A program made the translations under genes and the position numbers. A DNA stretch of 64,000 nucleotides from Olavius algarvensis spirochete endosymbiont (GTDB lineage Bacteria > Spirochaetota > Spirochaetia > DSM-2461). Location of the stretch: assembly GCA_900608495.1 (NCBI GenBank), contig UWYT01000029.1, positions 1-64,000 on the forward strand. Reading direction: 5' to 3'. The notes below the pieces were generated by a model. It searched no databases and was not told the DNA's origin. It was given only the letters and a program-made list of their open reading frames with translations. How positions within the stretch are numbered: position 1 is the stretch's first letter; each line of letters begins with the position of its first letter. This document shows, piece by piece, positions 17,029 to 26,537 of the stretch.

Positions 17029-19155
17029 ATGCAAGAAAAGAAACTCACAGAGGCGAGACGTATCGCCGAAGAGGCAGAGGGGAGCGCTCGGAAGATTGAG
17101 ATAGGCTCGGGGCGATGGTTAGTGCCGACTATCGCCGTTCTCTGGTCGGTTTTTCAGCTTTTATTGCCAAGTGCTATTCTCCTGAATAGCACTATCGTTC
17201 GATCGATACATCTTACTTTTGCCATAGTTCTGGTTTTTCTTACGCACCCGATGTTAAAGAAACCAAGGAAGGGTAAGTTGTGGGCCTATCTTGGAACCAG
17301 GAACAGAGTTACCATTCTAGACTATGTGATGGCCCTGATAGCCGGCCTTGCCGCATTCTACATAGCATTTGAATTGCTTATATTGAAAATCAATCCGGAT
17401 TATTATGGGATTTTTTCAAGACAAGGTCGCCCCATTGTCCGCGATATAGTATTCGGAGTTACACTGACACTTATGCTCTTGGAGGCCGCACGTCGTTCCC
17501 TGGGCCCGGCGTTGATGTTGGTGGTCTTGTTTTTTGTTTTCTATAGCTTTTTTGCGGAGTATATGCCCGCGGGGTTGGATTTTCGCAGCGTAACACTCTC
17601 AAAATTTGTCAGCAAAATAACTATGTCGACCGAGGGAATATACGGAATTCCGCTGCATGTATCGGCAAATATAGTATTTTTGTTTGTGCTGTTTGGCGCT
17701 TTGTTGGAGAAGGCGGGTGCAGGAAAATACTTTGTCGATTTGGCTTTTAGTCTGACGGGGCGATTTCGAGGGGGGCCGGCAAAAGCCGCGGTTTTAGCGA
17801 GCGGCCTGACAGGCATGGTATCGGGCTCCAGCATTGCGAATACCGTAACTACTGGAACATTTACCATCCCCCTGATGAAGAAGGTGGGGTATCCCGATTA
17901 TAAGGCAGGCGCTGTTGAGGTGGCAGTTTCGACGAACGGGCAGTTAATGCCCCCAATTATGGGAGCAGCCGCCTTCATTATTGCCGAAACCGTGAACATA
18001 TCCTATGTGGAGGTTATTCGCGCTGCTTTCATTCCAGCGATTATCAGTTATATCGCCCTGTTCTGCATAGTTCATCTGGAGGCTTTGAAGCTTGGGATAA
18101 GGGGTATGGTCAAGTCCGAAATTCCAGGTTTTTGGTCTACTCTGAGTGGTGGCTTCCATTATCTGATTCCTATAACTTTTCTGGTTGTATCCCTGGTGGT
18201 GTTCCGCACATCCCCGGCGCTTGCGGCCTTTCGAGCAATAATCGCCCAGGCCATCTTGATTCCGCTTGAAAATCTTTGGAGAGTGCATCGAGACGGAAGG
18301 AGCTTAAGGACTGGATGGAAGGGTGTGCTCAGGAAAACCTTTTTTCAAATTCGAGATGCGCTGATTAGCGGCGGAATGAACATGATGGGAATCAGCGTTG
18401 CGGTGGCCGCGGCCGGTATTATCGTTGGCGTGGTTACTTTTGGACTTGGCGGAATCATAACCGAAGCCATAGAAATACTCTCAGGCGGAAGATTTTTTCT
18501 AATTTTGATTATTACCGCATTTGCATCCTTATTACTGGGAATGGGCTTGCCCACCACGGCCACCTATATAGTTATGGCAACACTGACAGCTCCGGTAATA
18601 GTGGCACTTGGAGCCAAAAGCGGCGTTGTTTTTCCCTTGATAGCTGCGCACCTCTTTGTGTTCTTTTTCGGCATTTTGGCCGATGATACACCCCCGGTGG
18701 GTTTGGCCGCCTATGCGGCTGCCGCCATTGCAAAGTCAAACCCAATAAAAACCGGTGTTCAGGGTTTCAGCTACGACATCAGAACGGCCATTCTCCCGTT
18801 TATTTTTATGTTCAATACAGATCTTTTATTATACGAAATAAACAATCCGCTTTATGCTACGTGGGTTTTCATCACTGCCATGTTCGCTATGTTCGCCTTT
18901 GCGGTACTTACACAGGGTTGGATGATAACATCGCTTAAGTGGTGGGAATACGTTTTGATGGCGGGTATAAGTTTTGGTCTTTTAATGCCGTCGTTTATTG
19001 CTGAGAATTTGCTTAGTCCGCTTATCCCGCGGTTCGGAGAGAACAGGAGTGGAACCATATTGGTAGGGGCGATTTTATTAACCATGTTTGGACTACTCTA
19101 TTTACGACAGAAAATGCGGAGTCGGAGATACAGGCGTATATCAAATAGTGTATGA
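17029..19155 (+). CDS. TRAP transporter fused permease (DctQM type)
   Basis: 708 residues with about 18 hydrophobic segments: an N-terminal 4-TM DctQ-like part fused to a DctM part, as is usual for TAXI systems. The DctM signature is present as GMVSGSSIANTVTTGTFTIP and GQLMPPIMGAAAFIIAE, and GMGLPTTATYIVMATL and FGILADDTPPVGLAAYAAAA lie in the second half. It moves the ligand delivered by the TAXI protein across the inner membrane, driven by an ion gradient (sodium in characterised family members). The stop overlaps the next gene by four bases (ATGA). Confidence 0.95.
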   Translation: MQEKKLTEARRIAEEAEGSARKIEIGSGRWLVPTIAVLWSVFQLLLPSAILLNSTIVRSIHLTFAIVLVFLTHPMLKKPRKGKLWAYLGTRNRVTILDYVMALIAGLAAFYIAFELLILKINPDYYGIFSRQGRPIVRDIVFGVTLTLMLLEAARRSLGPALMLVVLFFVFYSFFAEYMPAGLDFRSVTLSKFVSKITMSTEGIYGIPLHVSANIVFLFVLFGALLEKAGAGKYFVDLAFSLTGRFRGGPAKAAVLASGLTGMVSGSSIANTVTTGTFTIPLMKKVGYPDYKAGAVEVAVSTNGQLMPPIMGAAAFIIAETVNISYVEVIRAAFIPAIISYIALFCIVHLEALKLGIRGMVKSEIPGFWSTLSGGFHYLIPITFLVVSLVVFRTSPALAAFRAIIAQAILIPLENLWRVHRDGRSLRTGWKGVLRKTFFQIRDALISGGMNMMGISVAVAAAGIIVGVVTFGLGGIITEAIEILSGGRFFLILIITAFASLLLGMGLPTTATYIVMATLTAPVIVALGAKSGVVFPLIAAHLFVFFFGILADDTPPVGLAAYAAAAIAKSNPIKTGVQGFSYDIRTAILPFIFMFNTDLLLYEINNPLYATWVFITAMFAMFAFAVLTQGWMITSLKWWEYVLMAGISFGLLMPSFIAENLLSPLIPRFGENRSGTILVGAILLTMFGLLYLRQKMRSRRYRRISNSV

Positions 19156-19985
19156 ATTTGCCAAAGGCATTGTTTCTGGACATGGACGGAACTATTCTAA
19201 GGTCCGATCACAGTTTGGCGCCAAGAACTATCAGAGCCGTGAAGTCCATCAGCAGCACTGGGTGCATTGTTTGCCTGGCCACGGGTAGGAGTTGGGAATC
19301 AGTCAAACCAATCTACGATATTCTGGAGCTAAGTGGTCCAACAATATGCTACAACGGAGCCGTAGTAATCGGCAACCCCGTGGGTGACTGCGTCTTCGAG
19401 AGTACAATGAACGAAGCCGTTGCCAGTTTCGTGATAGCCGAGGTGCGAACAAGCGGCTGTGAGATGATAGCCTATCGTCATAGGGAACTCATCTTCGAGA
19501 GAAGGGGGCCGGAGATAAAGGCCTACAATGTTCGTACAAAACTACCAGGCAAGATTGTCGATTTTGACAGCCTGCATACGCTTGAGTTCACGAAAATAAT
19601 TGTGCTGTCGAATCAGAATACACTGGCGCGACTCAAACTTTTATTGGGAAACCAATTTTCGAACGAAGTGTTAAGCATCACCTTTTCGAACTCGCGGTTT
19701 CTGGAACTGATGGCCGGCGAAATTGATAAGGGTAAGGGGCTGATGGAAGTATGTGGAATTCTCAATATTGCCAGGGAGGCTACTGCTGCCATCGGCGATG
19801 GCTGGAACGATCTTGCCATGTTGGAAGCAACCGGAGATGCCTGGATAATGGGAGGAGCACCTCAGGCACTAATGGCGAAATTTCCTCCAAACCGCATCAC
19901 CTTAAGCGCAGACCAAGACGGCGCAGCAAGGGTTATGGAGACTATGCTCCAGGAAATCACCGTTTATGAACAGCTTCCTCGATAG
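19152..19985 (+). CDS. Cof-type HAD-superfamily phosphatase
   Basis: 277 residues, cytoplasmic. Motif I LFLDMDGTILRSDHSL contains the nucleophile aspartate, motif II is LATGRSW, and motifs III/IV are DKGKGLMEVC and IGDGWNDLAMLEATG. The C2B-type cap between motifs II and III is typical of the Cof group that dephosphorylates sugar phosphates, flavin nucleotides or pyridoxal phosphate. The start overlaps the TRAP permease stop by four bases, so it is co-translated with the transporter and might act on the imported compound's pathway; this is inference. The last 20 bases overlap the following methyltransferase gene. Confidence 0.9.
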   Translation: MNLPKALFLDMDGTILRSDHSLAPRTIRAVKSISSTGCIVCLATGRSWESVKPIYDILELSGPTICYNGAVVIGNPVGDCVFESTMNEAVASFVIAEVRTSGCEMIAYRHRELIFERRGPEIKAYNVRTKLPGKIVDFDSLHTLEFTKIIVLSNQNTLARLKLLLGNQFSNEVLSITFSNSRFLELMAGEIDKGKGLMEVCGILNIAREATAAIGDGWNDLAMLEATGDAWIMGGAPQALMAKFPPNRITLSADQDGAARVMETMLQEITVYEQLPR

Positions 19986-20682
19986 ATTGAGAATAATACT
20001 TTGCCGTCCCGAAGGAGCACTCAACGTCGGTGCGGTATGCCGTTCAATGAAGTCAATGGGCATTTTGGAGCTGGCTCTAGTTAATCCCGCTGAGTTCGAT
20101 GAAGATGAAGTCTACAAGATGGCTATCCACGCCAGGGATGTCTATGATGGCTCGCTTGTATATGCCAGCCTTGAAGAGGCCCTCAGAAGCGTCACGCTTG
20201 CAGCCGGAATCACACGCAGGCGTGGCGTCAGACGAAAATGGTCTAGCGTGCCACCTGAAGTTTTAGCGAAGAAGATTGCATCAACCGCTAGTGGGAAGTG
20301 TGCGATTGTATTCGGAAATGAACAATCCGGCTTAAGCGACAAGGAACTCAATCAGTGTGATATCGCCTGCCACATACCCAGCTCGCCGGATTTTCCATCA
20401 TTGAATTTATCACATGCGGTTCAGATAGTCGCCGCATATCTCTATCGTGAGTCAATTGGGGATTATGTCGGTTCTTTCACGCCCATCACGCGGGATCAAA
20501 TTGAGATACTTGTTGCCGCAATTCATGATGCGCTGGAAGCTCTAAACTATTTCAAATCTGCCGATAGGCAGCACACGCGAATCTTTTTCAGGGACATACT
20601 GGCTCGTTCGCAGCTCAGTAAAAAGGAAGCCAAACAACTAGAGAAGATATTTCGTAAGCTTCCATATCTTCGAACTGCCTGA
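19966..20682 (+). CDS. TrmJ-type SPOUT tRNA/rRNA 2'-O-methyltransferase
   Basis: 238 residues. The SPOUT motifs are clear: motif 1 RPEGALNVGAVCRSMKSMG, motif 2 CAIVFGNEQSGLSDKEL and motif 3 PSLNLSHAVQIVAAYLY, where the C-terminal trefoil knot binds S-adenosylmethionine. TrmJ methylates the ribose of nucleotide 32 in tRNA; the C-terminal extension of about 70 residues after motif 3 fits TrmJ better than the short TrmL, but other TrmH-family targets are possible. It begins inside the HAD phosphatase gene (20-base overlap), so it sits at the end of the TRAP operon. Confidence 0.85.
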   Translation: MNSFLDRLRIILCRPEGALNVGAVCRSMKSMGILELALVNPAEFDEDEVYKMAIHARDVYDGSLVYASLEEALRSVTLAAGITRRRGVRRKWSSVPPEVLAKKIASTASGKCAIVFGNEQSGLSDKELNQCDIACHIPSSPDFPSLNLSHAVQIVAAYLYRESIGDYVGSFTPITRDQIEILVAAIHDALEALNYFKSADRQHTRIFFRDILARSQLSKKEAKQLEKIFRKLPYLRTA

Positions 20683-20757
20683 TGGAAACAGAGCTTGCAT
20701 ACCTGATTCGAATATCGTCGTTCAGGAAAGTGATGTCGATTAGAAAAACTTGCCCCC

Positions 20758-22395
20758 TTACCCTTCATGCCCTGGCGCCTCAGGCAGTGTCACATCCTCA
20801 CCGTGGCGCAGTTTCTGCACTATCGTTTGACCATTTTCCCGTTTGAAGATTACATACTCCAGATTCTTGCCCGCGAGGTGGTATTCATCCAGTGCGAAAG
20901 ATATGATAGTGTCCGAATTTATTCCCCCTCTAACCGCCAATATCGTTTCCGGCGGTGCCTTCAAACTCCTTTGCGTTTTCTTGAATTCCAAGGCCTTATT
21001 CCTCAAGCTTTTTCGGTGTTGGGTAATTAATGAGGTTAGGCCGAAAATCTCTTGCAAATCCGGATTGCGTTTGGAACGCAAGTATTTAATCTGCTTGCTC
21101 AAATTTTCCATCTTTTCCTGAAGCGCTTTGAGTTCAACGCCCTGAATTCGAAAGGTTTTTAGCTGTTTTGGTTGGCAGCCCACGTATATGCGCGTTAGGC
21201 CCGCGCGTAAACCGCCGATGTGCCGGCAACTGATACTGCCTCCCACTATCGCAACGCCTCCAATGATTTCCCCGCGTCCTCGATTGAGGTAAACATTGCC
21301 ATCCACCTCGATGTTGGAATGAAGAATAGCCTCGGTGACAAACAAATCACCCCCTACTCTGACGGTCGAATTCTCAAGAAAGCCGGTGAACAAATTTCCG
21401 CCAACATGACAACTCTCTCCATCGCCTCCCACGAGGCCGCCTCTGATAATCAAGTTTCTCTCTGTTTCCAGATAGGCACGACTCACGGTTTTGCGAATAT
21501 ACAAATCCCCGCTTGCGCGAACTGAGAAGCCGTCAGCTACTTTTCCAGTAATCGTCACCGAACCGTCAAAATCGATATTTCCAACCGAATAGTCGACATT
21601 TTCAATTTGGATGGATCTCTCCATCACTATGGAATTCTGCAGCAGTCGTACATTGCCGTCTATATTCGCCACCAGTCCCTCATCCGTCTCGCTCACGCCA
21701 TATCCGGCGCTGAAAAGTCTACCCGGTGTTATTGGTTCAGCCTCGATTACCCTGCCGTACACGTCAAAACCATTCTTTGATGGGATAGCCTTTACTATAT
21801 GAGCCAATAGATCTCCCACCTTACGATTTTGAATGTAATTGAGCTCTTTAAGATCTATCTGTCCGCCGTCAAGTTGTTTCCAGGGTTTGCCCCTATCGGT
21901 AATGAAAAGGCATTTCATGGTTTCCATGCTTCCCGGCACCTTCTCTTTTCCCCTTGCGATAACAATGCTTCTCCCCCCTGTCTTCCCCTCCAGCAGAACT
22001 CGCATCGCGGCCTCATCTACGCCTCGCACAACTCCAGCCGATTTCAAAGCCTCATCCATCATTCGAGCATCGATACCGGCTCCCCCCGATTTTGCTTCCT
22101 CAGTTTTCGCAACCGCCTCCATCCCATCCTCACTCACCCAAATCTCTACCTTCGCACAGAGCCTTTTCCCCGCCGGCCATTCAACCAATTTCTCCGGTAT
22201 TCCGCTGCCTCTATCGACAATCTCTCGAATTCTTTTTGCAGGCACCGAAGGAATGCCCAGTAGCTTCATACGGGCCATAACGTCGTCCACATAGATTTGC
22301 CGTTGTCCCTCTCTCCTGGGTGACACAATGAGCACAGCCATCCCGTCCTGATATCTCAGTGAAAAACCATGCCGATCCGCAATTTCCGCATCCAT
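20758..22395 (-). CDS. FapA-like DUF342 protein
   Basis: 545 residues, no signal peptide. Residues about 180-425 form the FapA/DUF342 core, a right-handed beta-helix with repeated strands such as VDYSVGNIDFDGSVTITGKV, LIIRGGLVGGDGESCHVGGN and IEVDGNVYLNRGRGEIIGG. It is followed by a coiled coil (about 430-490) and a small C-terminal beta domain. Members are widespread in Firmicutes and spirochaetes; roles in surface or flagella-related functions have been suggested but no reaction is established. The gene stands alone, convergent with trmJ (75-base gap) and divergent from the PF04339 gene. The ATG at 22395 lacks a close Shine-Dalgarno sequence. Confidence 0.85.
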   Translation of the reverse strand: MDAEIADRHGFSLRYQDGMAVLIVSPRREGQRQIYVDDVMARMKLLGIPSVPAKRIREIVDRGSGIPEKLVEWPAGKRLCAKVEIWVSEDGMEAVAKTEEAKSGGAGIDARMMDEALKSAGVVRGVDEAAMRVLLEGKTGGRSIVIARGKEKVPGSMETMKCLFITDRGKPWKQLDGGQIDLKELNYIQNRKVGDLLAHIVKAIPSKNGFDVYGRVIEAEPITPGRLFSAGYGVSETDEGLVANIDGNVRLLQNSIVMERSIQIENVDYSVGNIDFDGSVTITGKVADGFSVRASGDLYIRKTVSRAYLETERNLIIRGGLVGGDGESCHVGGNLFTGFLENSTVRVGGDLFVTEAILHSNIEVDGNVYLNRGRGEIIGGVAIVGGSISCRHIGGLRAGLTRIYVGCQPKQLKTFRIQGVELKALQEKMENLSKQIKYLRSKRNPDLQEIFGLTSLITQHRKSLRNKALEFKKTQRSLKAPPETILAVRGGINSDTIISFALDEYHLAGKNLEYVIFKRENGQTIVQKLRHGEDVTLPEAPGHEG

Positions 22396-22532
22396 GCAAT
22401 TATTATGTCTACAATTAATCCCCCCTCAACAATCCCCAAACTGACTTTTTTTAATTCGGACATGATTAGACGACTAGTCTGTCAACAGTATATGAATGAT
22501 AATGTTTTCCACCGAGCCATTAGGAGTTCCAG

Positions 22533-23726
22533 TTGACCTCTGATGCGAAAAGGAGCATGCAACTTTCCATAGCGGACCGCATTGATTCCATAAAACAGCA
22601 GGAGTGGAACCAGATTGCGGAACAGGATGAGTATTCGCCCTTCCTTGAATATCAGTTTCTTCATTCTGTCGAATTAGCAGGTTGCGCAGCCCCGAACGCT
22701 GGTTGGCATCCAAATCATTTCGTTCTAAATGGCCCAGATGGACTAATTGGCGCCGCCCCTGCCTATGTGAAAACAAACAGCAGCGGCGAGTTTATCTTCG
22801 ATCACGCTATAGCCGCCCAGGTAATTGGAGCAGGGCTTAATTACTACCCGAAGCTCGTAGCAACCCTGCCGTTTACTCCCTGTCCTGGATATCAATTCCT
22901 AACCAGCGACAAAGCCGACATCGAGGAACAGAACTCATGCATTATGGAGGGAATGAGAGAATTCACCTACCAGAGCAAATACGGTTCGGCCTCTATCCTC
23001 TTTCCGAGCTCATGTTTTGACAAAAGACTTCAGGAAGTGGAAAATCTAAATTCATGGAGTCATCAATACTTCCTCTGGCTAAACCAGGATTACGAAACCT
23101 TTGACGATTATCTATGTTCTTTCAACAAAAATCAGCGCCGCAACATAGTCCGAGAGCGTGCATCCATTCGAAATCAAGGCATTACAGTTCGCATATATAC
23201 AGGCGAAGAAATCGATAGCTATCTGATGAGTTTGATGTTCAAATTCTACCACAATACAAATCGGAATTTTGGTCTCTGGGGCGCATTCTTCCTAAACGAG
23301 GAATGGTTTTGTTACATAGCCAAGGTTTGGGCTCACCGCATCGTTCTTATAGCCGCCTACATGCCTAAGTACGAAATACCTATTGCAATGAGTATGTTGA
23401 TTCGTAAAAATCGGCATCTTTACGGTCGTTACTGGGGAGATATGTTCTATATCCCGAATCTTCATTTTGAACTTTGCTATTACACGCCGATCGAATACGC
23501 GATAACACAGCGGATAAGCGATTACGACCCTGGCATGGGCTCACGCCATAAGGCAAGAAGAGGATTCCGGAGCTACTGCTTCAACAGCTACCATGATTAT
23601 ACGAACAAGGCAGTGCGTGAGTACTTCAGCCATTTCGCCAGTCTATGCAACCAAGAGGAATCAAATCTGATCAAGCAACTCAATGACTCGGTTCCTTGGG
23701 CAAGACAAAGCGTCAAAACAACATGA
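22533..23726 (+). CDS. PF04339-like (FemAB/GNAT-fold) acyltransferase-type protein
   Basis: 397 residues, cytoplasmic, rich in aromatic residues. It resembles the family annotated as peptidogalycan biosynthesis protein (PF04339), with WNQIAEQDEYSPFLEYQFLH, a central FNKNQRRNIVRERASI and a double GNAT-like fold including ELCYYTPIEYAITQRI and DPGMGSRHKARRGFRS. Members are thought to transfer acyl or amino-acyl groups, but substrates are unknown. The first start is TTG at 22533 with TAGGAG six bases upstream; an ATG at 22557 has its AGGAG only one base away, so TTG is preferred. The stop overlaps the next gene's ATG (ATGA), which ties it to a J-domain protein. Confidence 0.82.
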   Translation: MTSDAKRSMQLSIADRIDSIKQQEWNQIAEQDEYSPFLEYQFLHSVELAGCAAPNAGWHPNHFVLNGPDGLIGAAPAYVKTNSSGEFIFDHAIAAQVIGAGLNYYPKLVATLPFTPCPGYQFLTSDKADIEEQNSCIMEGMREFTYQSKYGSASILFPSSCFDKRLQEVENLNSWSHQYFLWLNQDYETFDDYLCSFNKNQRRNIVRERASIRNQGITVRIYTGEEIDSYLMSLMFKFYHNTNRNFGLWGAFFLNEEWFCYIAKVWAHRIVLIAAYMPKYEIPIAMSMLIRKNRHLYGRYWGDMFYIPNLHFELCYYTPIEYAITQRISDYDPGMGSRHKARRGFRSYCFNSYHDYTNKAVREYFSHFASLCNQEESNLIKQLNDSVPWARQSVKTT

Positions 23727-24583
23727 AAGACTACTATAACATCCTAGGGCTATGCCCAAACTGCAGCAAAGCGGAAATTCACAGGTCATATCGGCTCAAA
23801 GCCAAAGAGGTACATCCCGACCTTTGCAACAACGATCAAACAGCGAAATTTCTCGCCCTCAAGGAGGCCTATGAGGTTCTTTCCAACCAAATAACCCGAG
23901 ATGCCTACAATCAAAGCCGTCGAAGTAGCCAAAAAACCAGCTCGAAGTGGGATTGGGATTATAGAAGCTTTCTAAACGCCCGAAAGGATAATCCCGAAAG
24001 CCTGGCCCGGTTAATCTGCTTCGATTTGCTGCATGATGAGGGCACTCAAGCCGTCAAACTATTTGAAGAGGCTCAAAGCAGCGGATGCTTCTCCCTATTG
24101 CAGCATATTGGCAGAGAGGATTTCATGGACTACGCCTTCCTGCTGGCCGAAGTATACCTTGAACAGAATTCCTTTGTAAAAGCCTACAGATTGTTAAGGG
24201 GAATAGCGCGGCTGGAAGAGGAACGCCCATATTTTAGACACTTCTTTGTGGAAGTGCTGGAGAGAATGTCATTAATCGTGAAACACCAACTCCCGGGAGA
24301 TCAAGATAATCACCTGAGGATTACCTTCCTCAATGACATGATACACCTTTCCTACCCCCCCAAAGAGGCGGCCCGCTTGCGTAAGCTTCTATCAGAATTG
24401 CTACTATCGATTGGTCGCTACCAGGAGGCCGCCAAAAAACTTTTTGAAGCCCATGAACTTTCTCCAAGGTTGCCCGGCTTGGAAGAAGCAATTGCAAACC
24501 TGGAAGAACAAGGATATTGGCAGACCGGAAAAATCCATAGTCGGGAAAGACCTTATGAAAACTTCCGGGAAGAAACCAGTTAA
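23723..24583 (+). CDS. J-domain protein with TPR-like C-terminal region
   Basis: 286 residues. The first 70 residues are a J domain, starting MKDYYNILGL and carrying the HPD motif in KEVHPDLCNN, which stimulates DnaK ATPase. There is no G/F-rich region or zinc finger; the remaining about 200 residues are helical repeats (DYAFLLAEVYLEQNSFVKAY, ELLLSIGRYQEAAKKLFEAH) resembling TPRs. It is therefore a class C J protein that probably recruits DnaK to a specific partner. The ATG at 23723 overlaps the stop of the PF04339-like gene, which suggests its client may be that protein. A TTG further upstream is less likely. Confidence 0.88.
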   Translation: MKDYYNILGLCPNCSKAEIHRSYRLKAKEVHPDLCNNDQTAKFLALKEAYEVLSNQITRDAYNQSRRSSQKTSSKWDWDYRSFLNARKDNPESLARLICFDLLHDEGTQAVKLFEEAQSSGCFSLLQHIGREDFMDYAFLLAEVYLEQNSFVKAYRLLRGIARLEEERPYFRHFFVEVLERMSLIVKHQLPGDQDNHLRITFLNDMIHLSYPPKEAARLRKLLSELLLSIGRYQEAAKKLFEAHELSPRLPGLEEAIANLEEQGYWQTGKIHSRERPYENFREETS

Positions 24584-24590
24584 GACTGAG

Positions 24591-25079
24591 TCACATAACC
24601 CCTTCATCAAAACGCGCATAGCCTTCCACTATTTCGTCTTCAGTAAACCAAACAGCAATTTCAGCAGTCGCGCTGGTCGAATTTTCAGAAGCATGAATCA
24701 AGTTCGGGATAACACCCAGGCGCTCCCTGCTCCGTTCGTAACTCATATGACAGTAATCCCCACGGATGGTCCCGGGAATCGCCTCTTTGGGTTCTGTCGC
24801 CCCGACAATTTTCCTTATAACAGAAACAGCATGCGCACCTTCCAAAACGAGGGCAACGACAGGTCCCGAGGTTAGAAGTCCAACGAGGCCCTCAAAGAAA
24901 GGTTTGTCCCGATGGCTCTCACAGTGTTTCTCCGCTCTTGATGAGTCGGGCCATATCAGCTTAATACCGGTAACAGTCAGTCCAACGTTTTCAAACTTGC
25001 TAAGAATAGCGCCAATAAGCGCTCTTTTTACACCATCAGGTTTAACCAGAACCAGGCTGCGCTCCCAAGTTTTTCCCAT
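24591..25079 (-). CDS. ndk: Nucleoside diphosphate kinase, long form
   Basis: 162 residues; transfers the gamma phosphate between nucleoside triphosphates and diphosphates through a phosphohistidine. Motifs are LVLVKPDGVKRALIG, IPGTIRGDYC and NLIHASENS with the active His129. Between RGD and NLIHAS it has about ten residues more than typical bacterial enzymes, and TSATAEIAVWF follows; the long form is known from some archaea and spirochaetes. It ends seven bases from the convergent J-domain gene. It reads away from radC, which lies upstream on the same strand with a 64-base gap. Confidence 0.95.
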   Translation of the reverse strand: MGKTWERSLVLVKPDGVKRALIGAILSKFENVGLTVTGIKLIWPDSSRAEKHCESHRDKPFFEGLVGLLTSGPVVALVLEGAHAVSVIRKIVGATEPKEAIPGTIRGDYCHMSYERSRERLGVIPNLIHASENSTSATAEIAVWFTEDEIVEGYARFDEGVM

Positions 25080-25143
25080 AATTCCAGAGCTTAGATGATA
25101 AAACTAGTTTTGCCCAGACTGGCCTCCAACAAGGTTCAGCATC

Positions 25144-25818
25144 CTATACGATACCGCTCTCGAGAAAACTGAAATACCCTTCCTCAGTGAAGATAATGTG
25201 ATCCAGCAAGGGAATTCCAAGCAGATCTCCAGATTGTCGAAGTTGCTTGGTTAGTTTCTTATCCTCTGAACTTGGATCCTTATTGCCGGAAGGATGATTA
25301 TGTGCACAAACAATCGCCGCTGCCCTGTCGCGCAAAGGGTCGACAAAAACCTCTCTGGGATGCACCACGGTACGATCCAGAATACCCTGACTGATAACCC
25401 TGATTCTAATCACCTCGTGTGCGCCGTTCAAGCTGAGTACAAGGAAATGTTCCTGAGGTCTATCGGCCCAATGAGTAAGAAGTGGTATCACATCGCTTGG
25501 TTGGCCAATTTTTCTTCTAGCGGGCCGCAGTCTTCGTCTGGCGAATTCCAGGGAGGCCGAAATCATCGCCGCCCGAGCGAGCCCGATTCCATTAATCGCA
25601 ACAAGGTCATCCAGGTTAACATCATCTCCCGAATTTTCGACAACTCTGAGGAGTTCCACCGCCAGTCGATTCACATTTTTCTTGCCCGAACCCGAACCCA
25701 GCATCAGTGCGAGGAGTTCAACATCGGAAAGAACATTTACGCCCCGCGCCGCAAACCTCTCCCTGGGCCGCTCGTTTACGGGCATATCGGCGATGTCCTT
25801 ATACGCAAAAGTTTTCAT
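25144..25818 (-). CDS. radC: RadC-family JAB/MPN-domain protein
   Basis: 224 residues. The N-terminus has the helix-hairpin-helix region RERFAARGVNVLSDVELLAL and INGIGLARAAMI. The C-terminal JAMM domain contains TVVHPREVFVDPL and the metal motif AHNHPSGNKDPSSED, with DHIIFTEEGYFSF at the end. RadC proteins are conserved but their biochemical role is unsettled; the original DNA repair name is doubtful. It is a monocistronic-looking gene that starts at the edge of the 755-base gene-free stretch. Confidence 0.93.
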   Translation of the reverse strand: MKTFAYKDIADMPVNERPRERFAARGVNVLSDVELLALMLGSGSGKKNVNRLAVELLRVVENSGDDVNLDDLVAINGIGLARAAMISASLEFARRRLRPARRKIGQPSDVIPLLTHWADRPQEHFLVLSLNGAHEVIRIRVISQGILDRTVVHPREVFVDPLRDRAAAIVCAHNHPSGNKDPSSEDKKLTKQLRQSGDLLGIPLLDHIIFTEEGYFSFLESGIV

Positions 25819-25965
25819 ACAGCTTATAACAGCCCAACTTCACAAAATTCTTAGCATGGAAGTAGTTTTTTCTTCACTTGGTGTTCAAAAACTCCATGAA
25901 ATTGCGCAACTTCAGGATTGCATAGCCGTTTTTCGTTGTCCTTGAGGTTTGTGCTGTTTCCTCCC

Positions 25966-26537
25966 GCAGGGAATTTTCAGGCAGAGCCTGGATGAATCCG
26001 CTCCACCGAAGATGGTGTGACACAACCGGGTGGATGGGAAAGAAGGCGCCCAGGCAAAGGACTGGCGGCTATCAGGTATTGAGCCTTTTGGCGATTGTCA
26101 CTAATATCGCAAGGGCTATGAGCCTGCGGCGTCCAGGTGAGAAGATTTGAGCTATGCTGGAATACCTGGTAGCTTGCACAGCATTCTGTTTCACTGTGTT
26201 GCCTGTGATGGAAACCTGTTTTTTCCGCTAAGAGTGCTGTGCTCGAAACACCAGGCTGGATGTCCTTGACGGTGTCGGAACATCCGGCATCCCGCTCTTA
26301 CGCCGTGTGGCAGATACCGGCAGTGTCCGAAAGGCATGTCACGGCCTCGATGAAGATGTCGTCCATGCGAATTTGTCCGTGTAAGAGACGGCGCCCTGGG
26401 ATGCGCCGCCACCAGGTGAGAGGGGAAAAGGCTGTTTCTCATAAATGCCGTCCTCCTTGCCTCTGCTGTATGAGCAAGGCCGGCTCTAACGGCTAATCTC
26501 GAAGTAAGGATCGTTAAGGCCGGAAAGCTTATCCTTA
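25966..26537 (+). ncRNA. Candidate large structured RNA (gene-free stretch between radC and the lipoate ligase gene)
   Basis: The 755 bases from 25819 to 26573 contain no credible protein gene, have higher GC than the neighbours (53-62 % in lines counted) and show a chain of hairpins: 25978-25990 (CAGGC/GCCTG), 26002-26034 (TCCACC/GGTGGA), 26091-26110 (GCGAT/ATCGC), 26154-26184 (ATGCTG/CAGCAT), 26255-26288 (about 11 pairs), a 9-pair long-range stem 26295-26303 with 26379-26387, 26389-26408 (CGGCGC/GCGCCG), 26416-26442, 26447-26484 and 26505-26537 (TAAGGAT/ATCCTTA). Plus-strand loops are A-rich and include one GAAA tetraloop closed by CC/GG at 26327-26334, which favours plus orientation. It could be a free RNA or a very long leader of the ligase gene. 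No known RNA family was recognised. Confidence 0.4.

Noticed and set aside
25966-26537. RNase P RNA or tmRNA in the hairpin-rich stretch
   Set aside because: Short look-alikes occur (GTAAGAG, GCTTATC), but the near-invariant GAGGAAAGTCC and ACAGAA elements of RNase P RNA and the tRNA-like ends and tag frame of tmRNA are missing on both strands.
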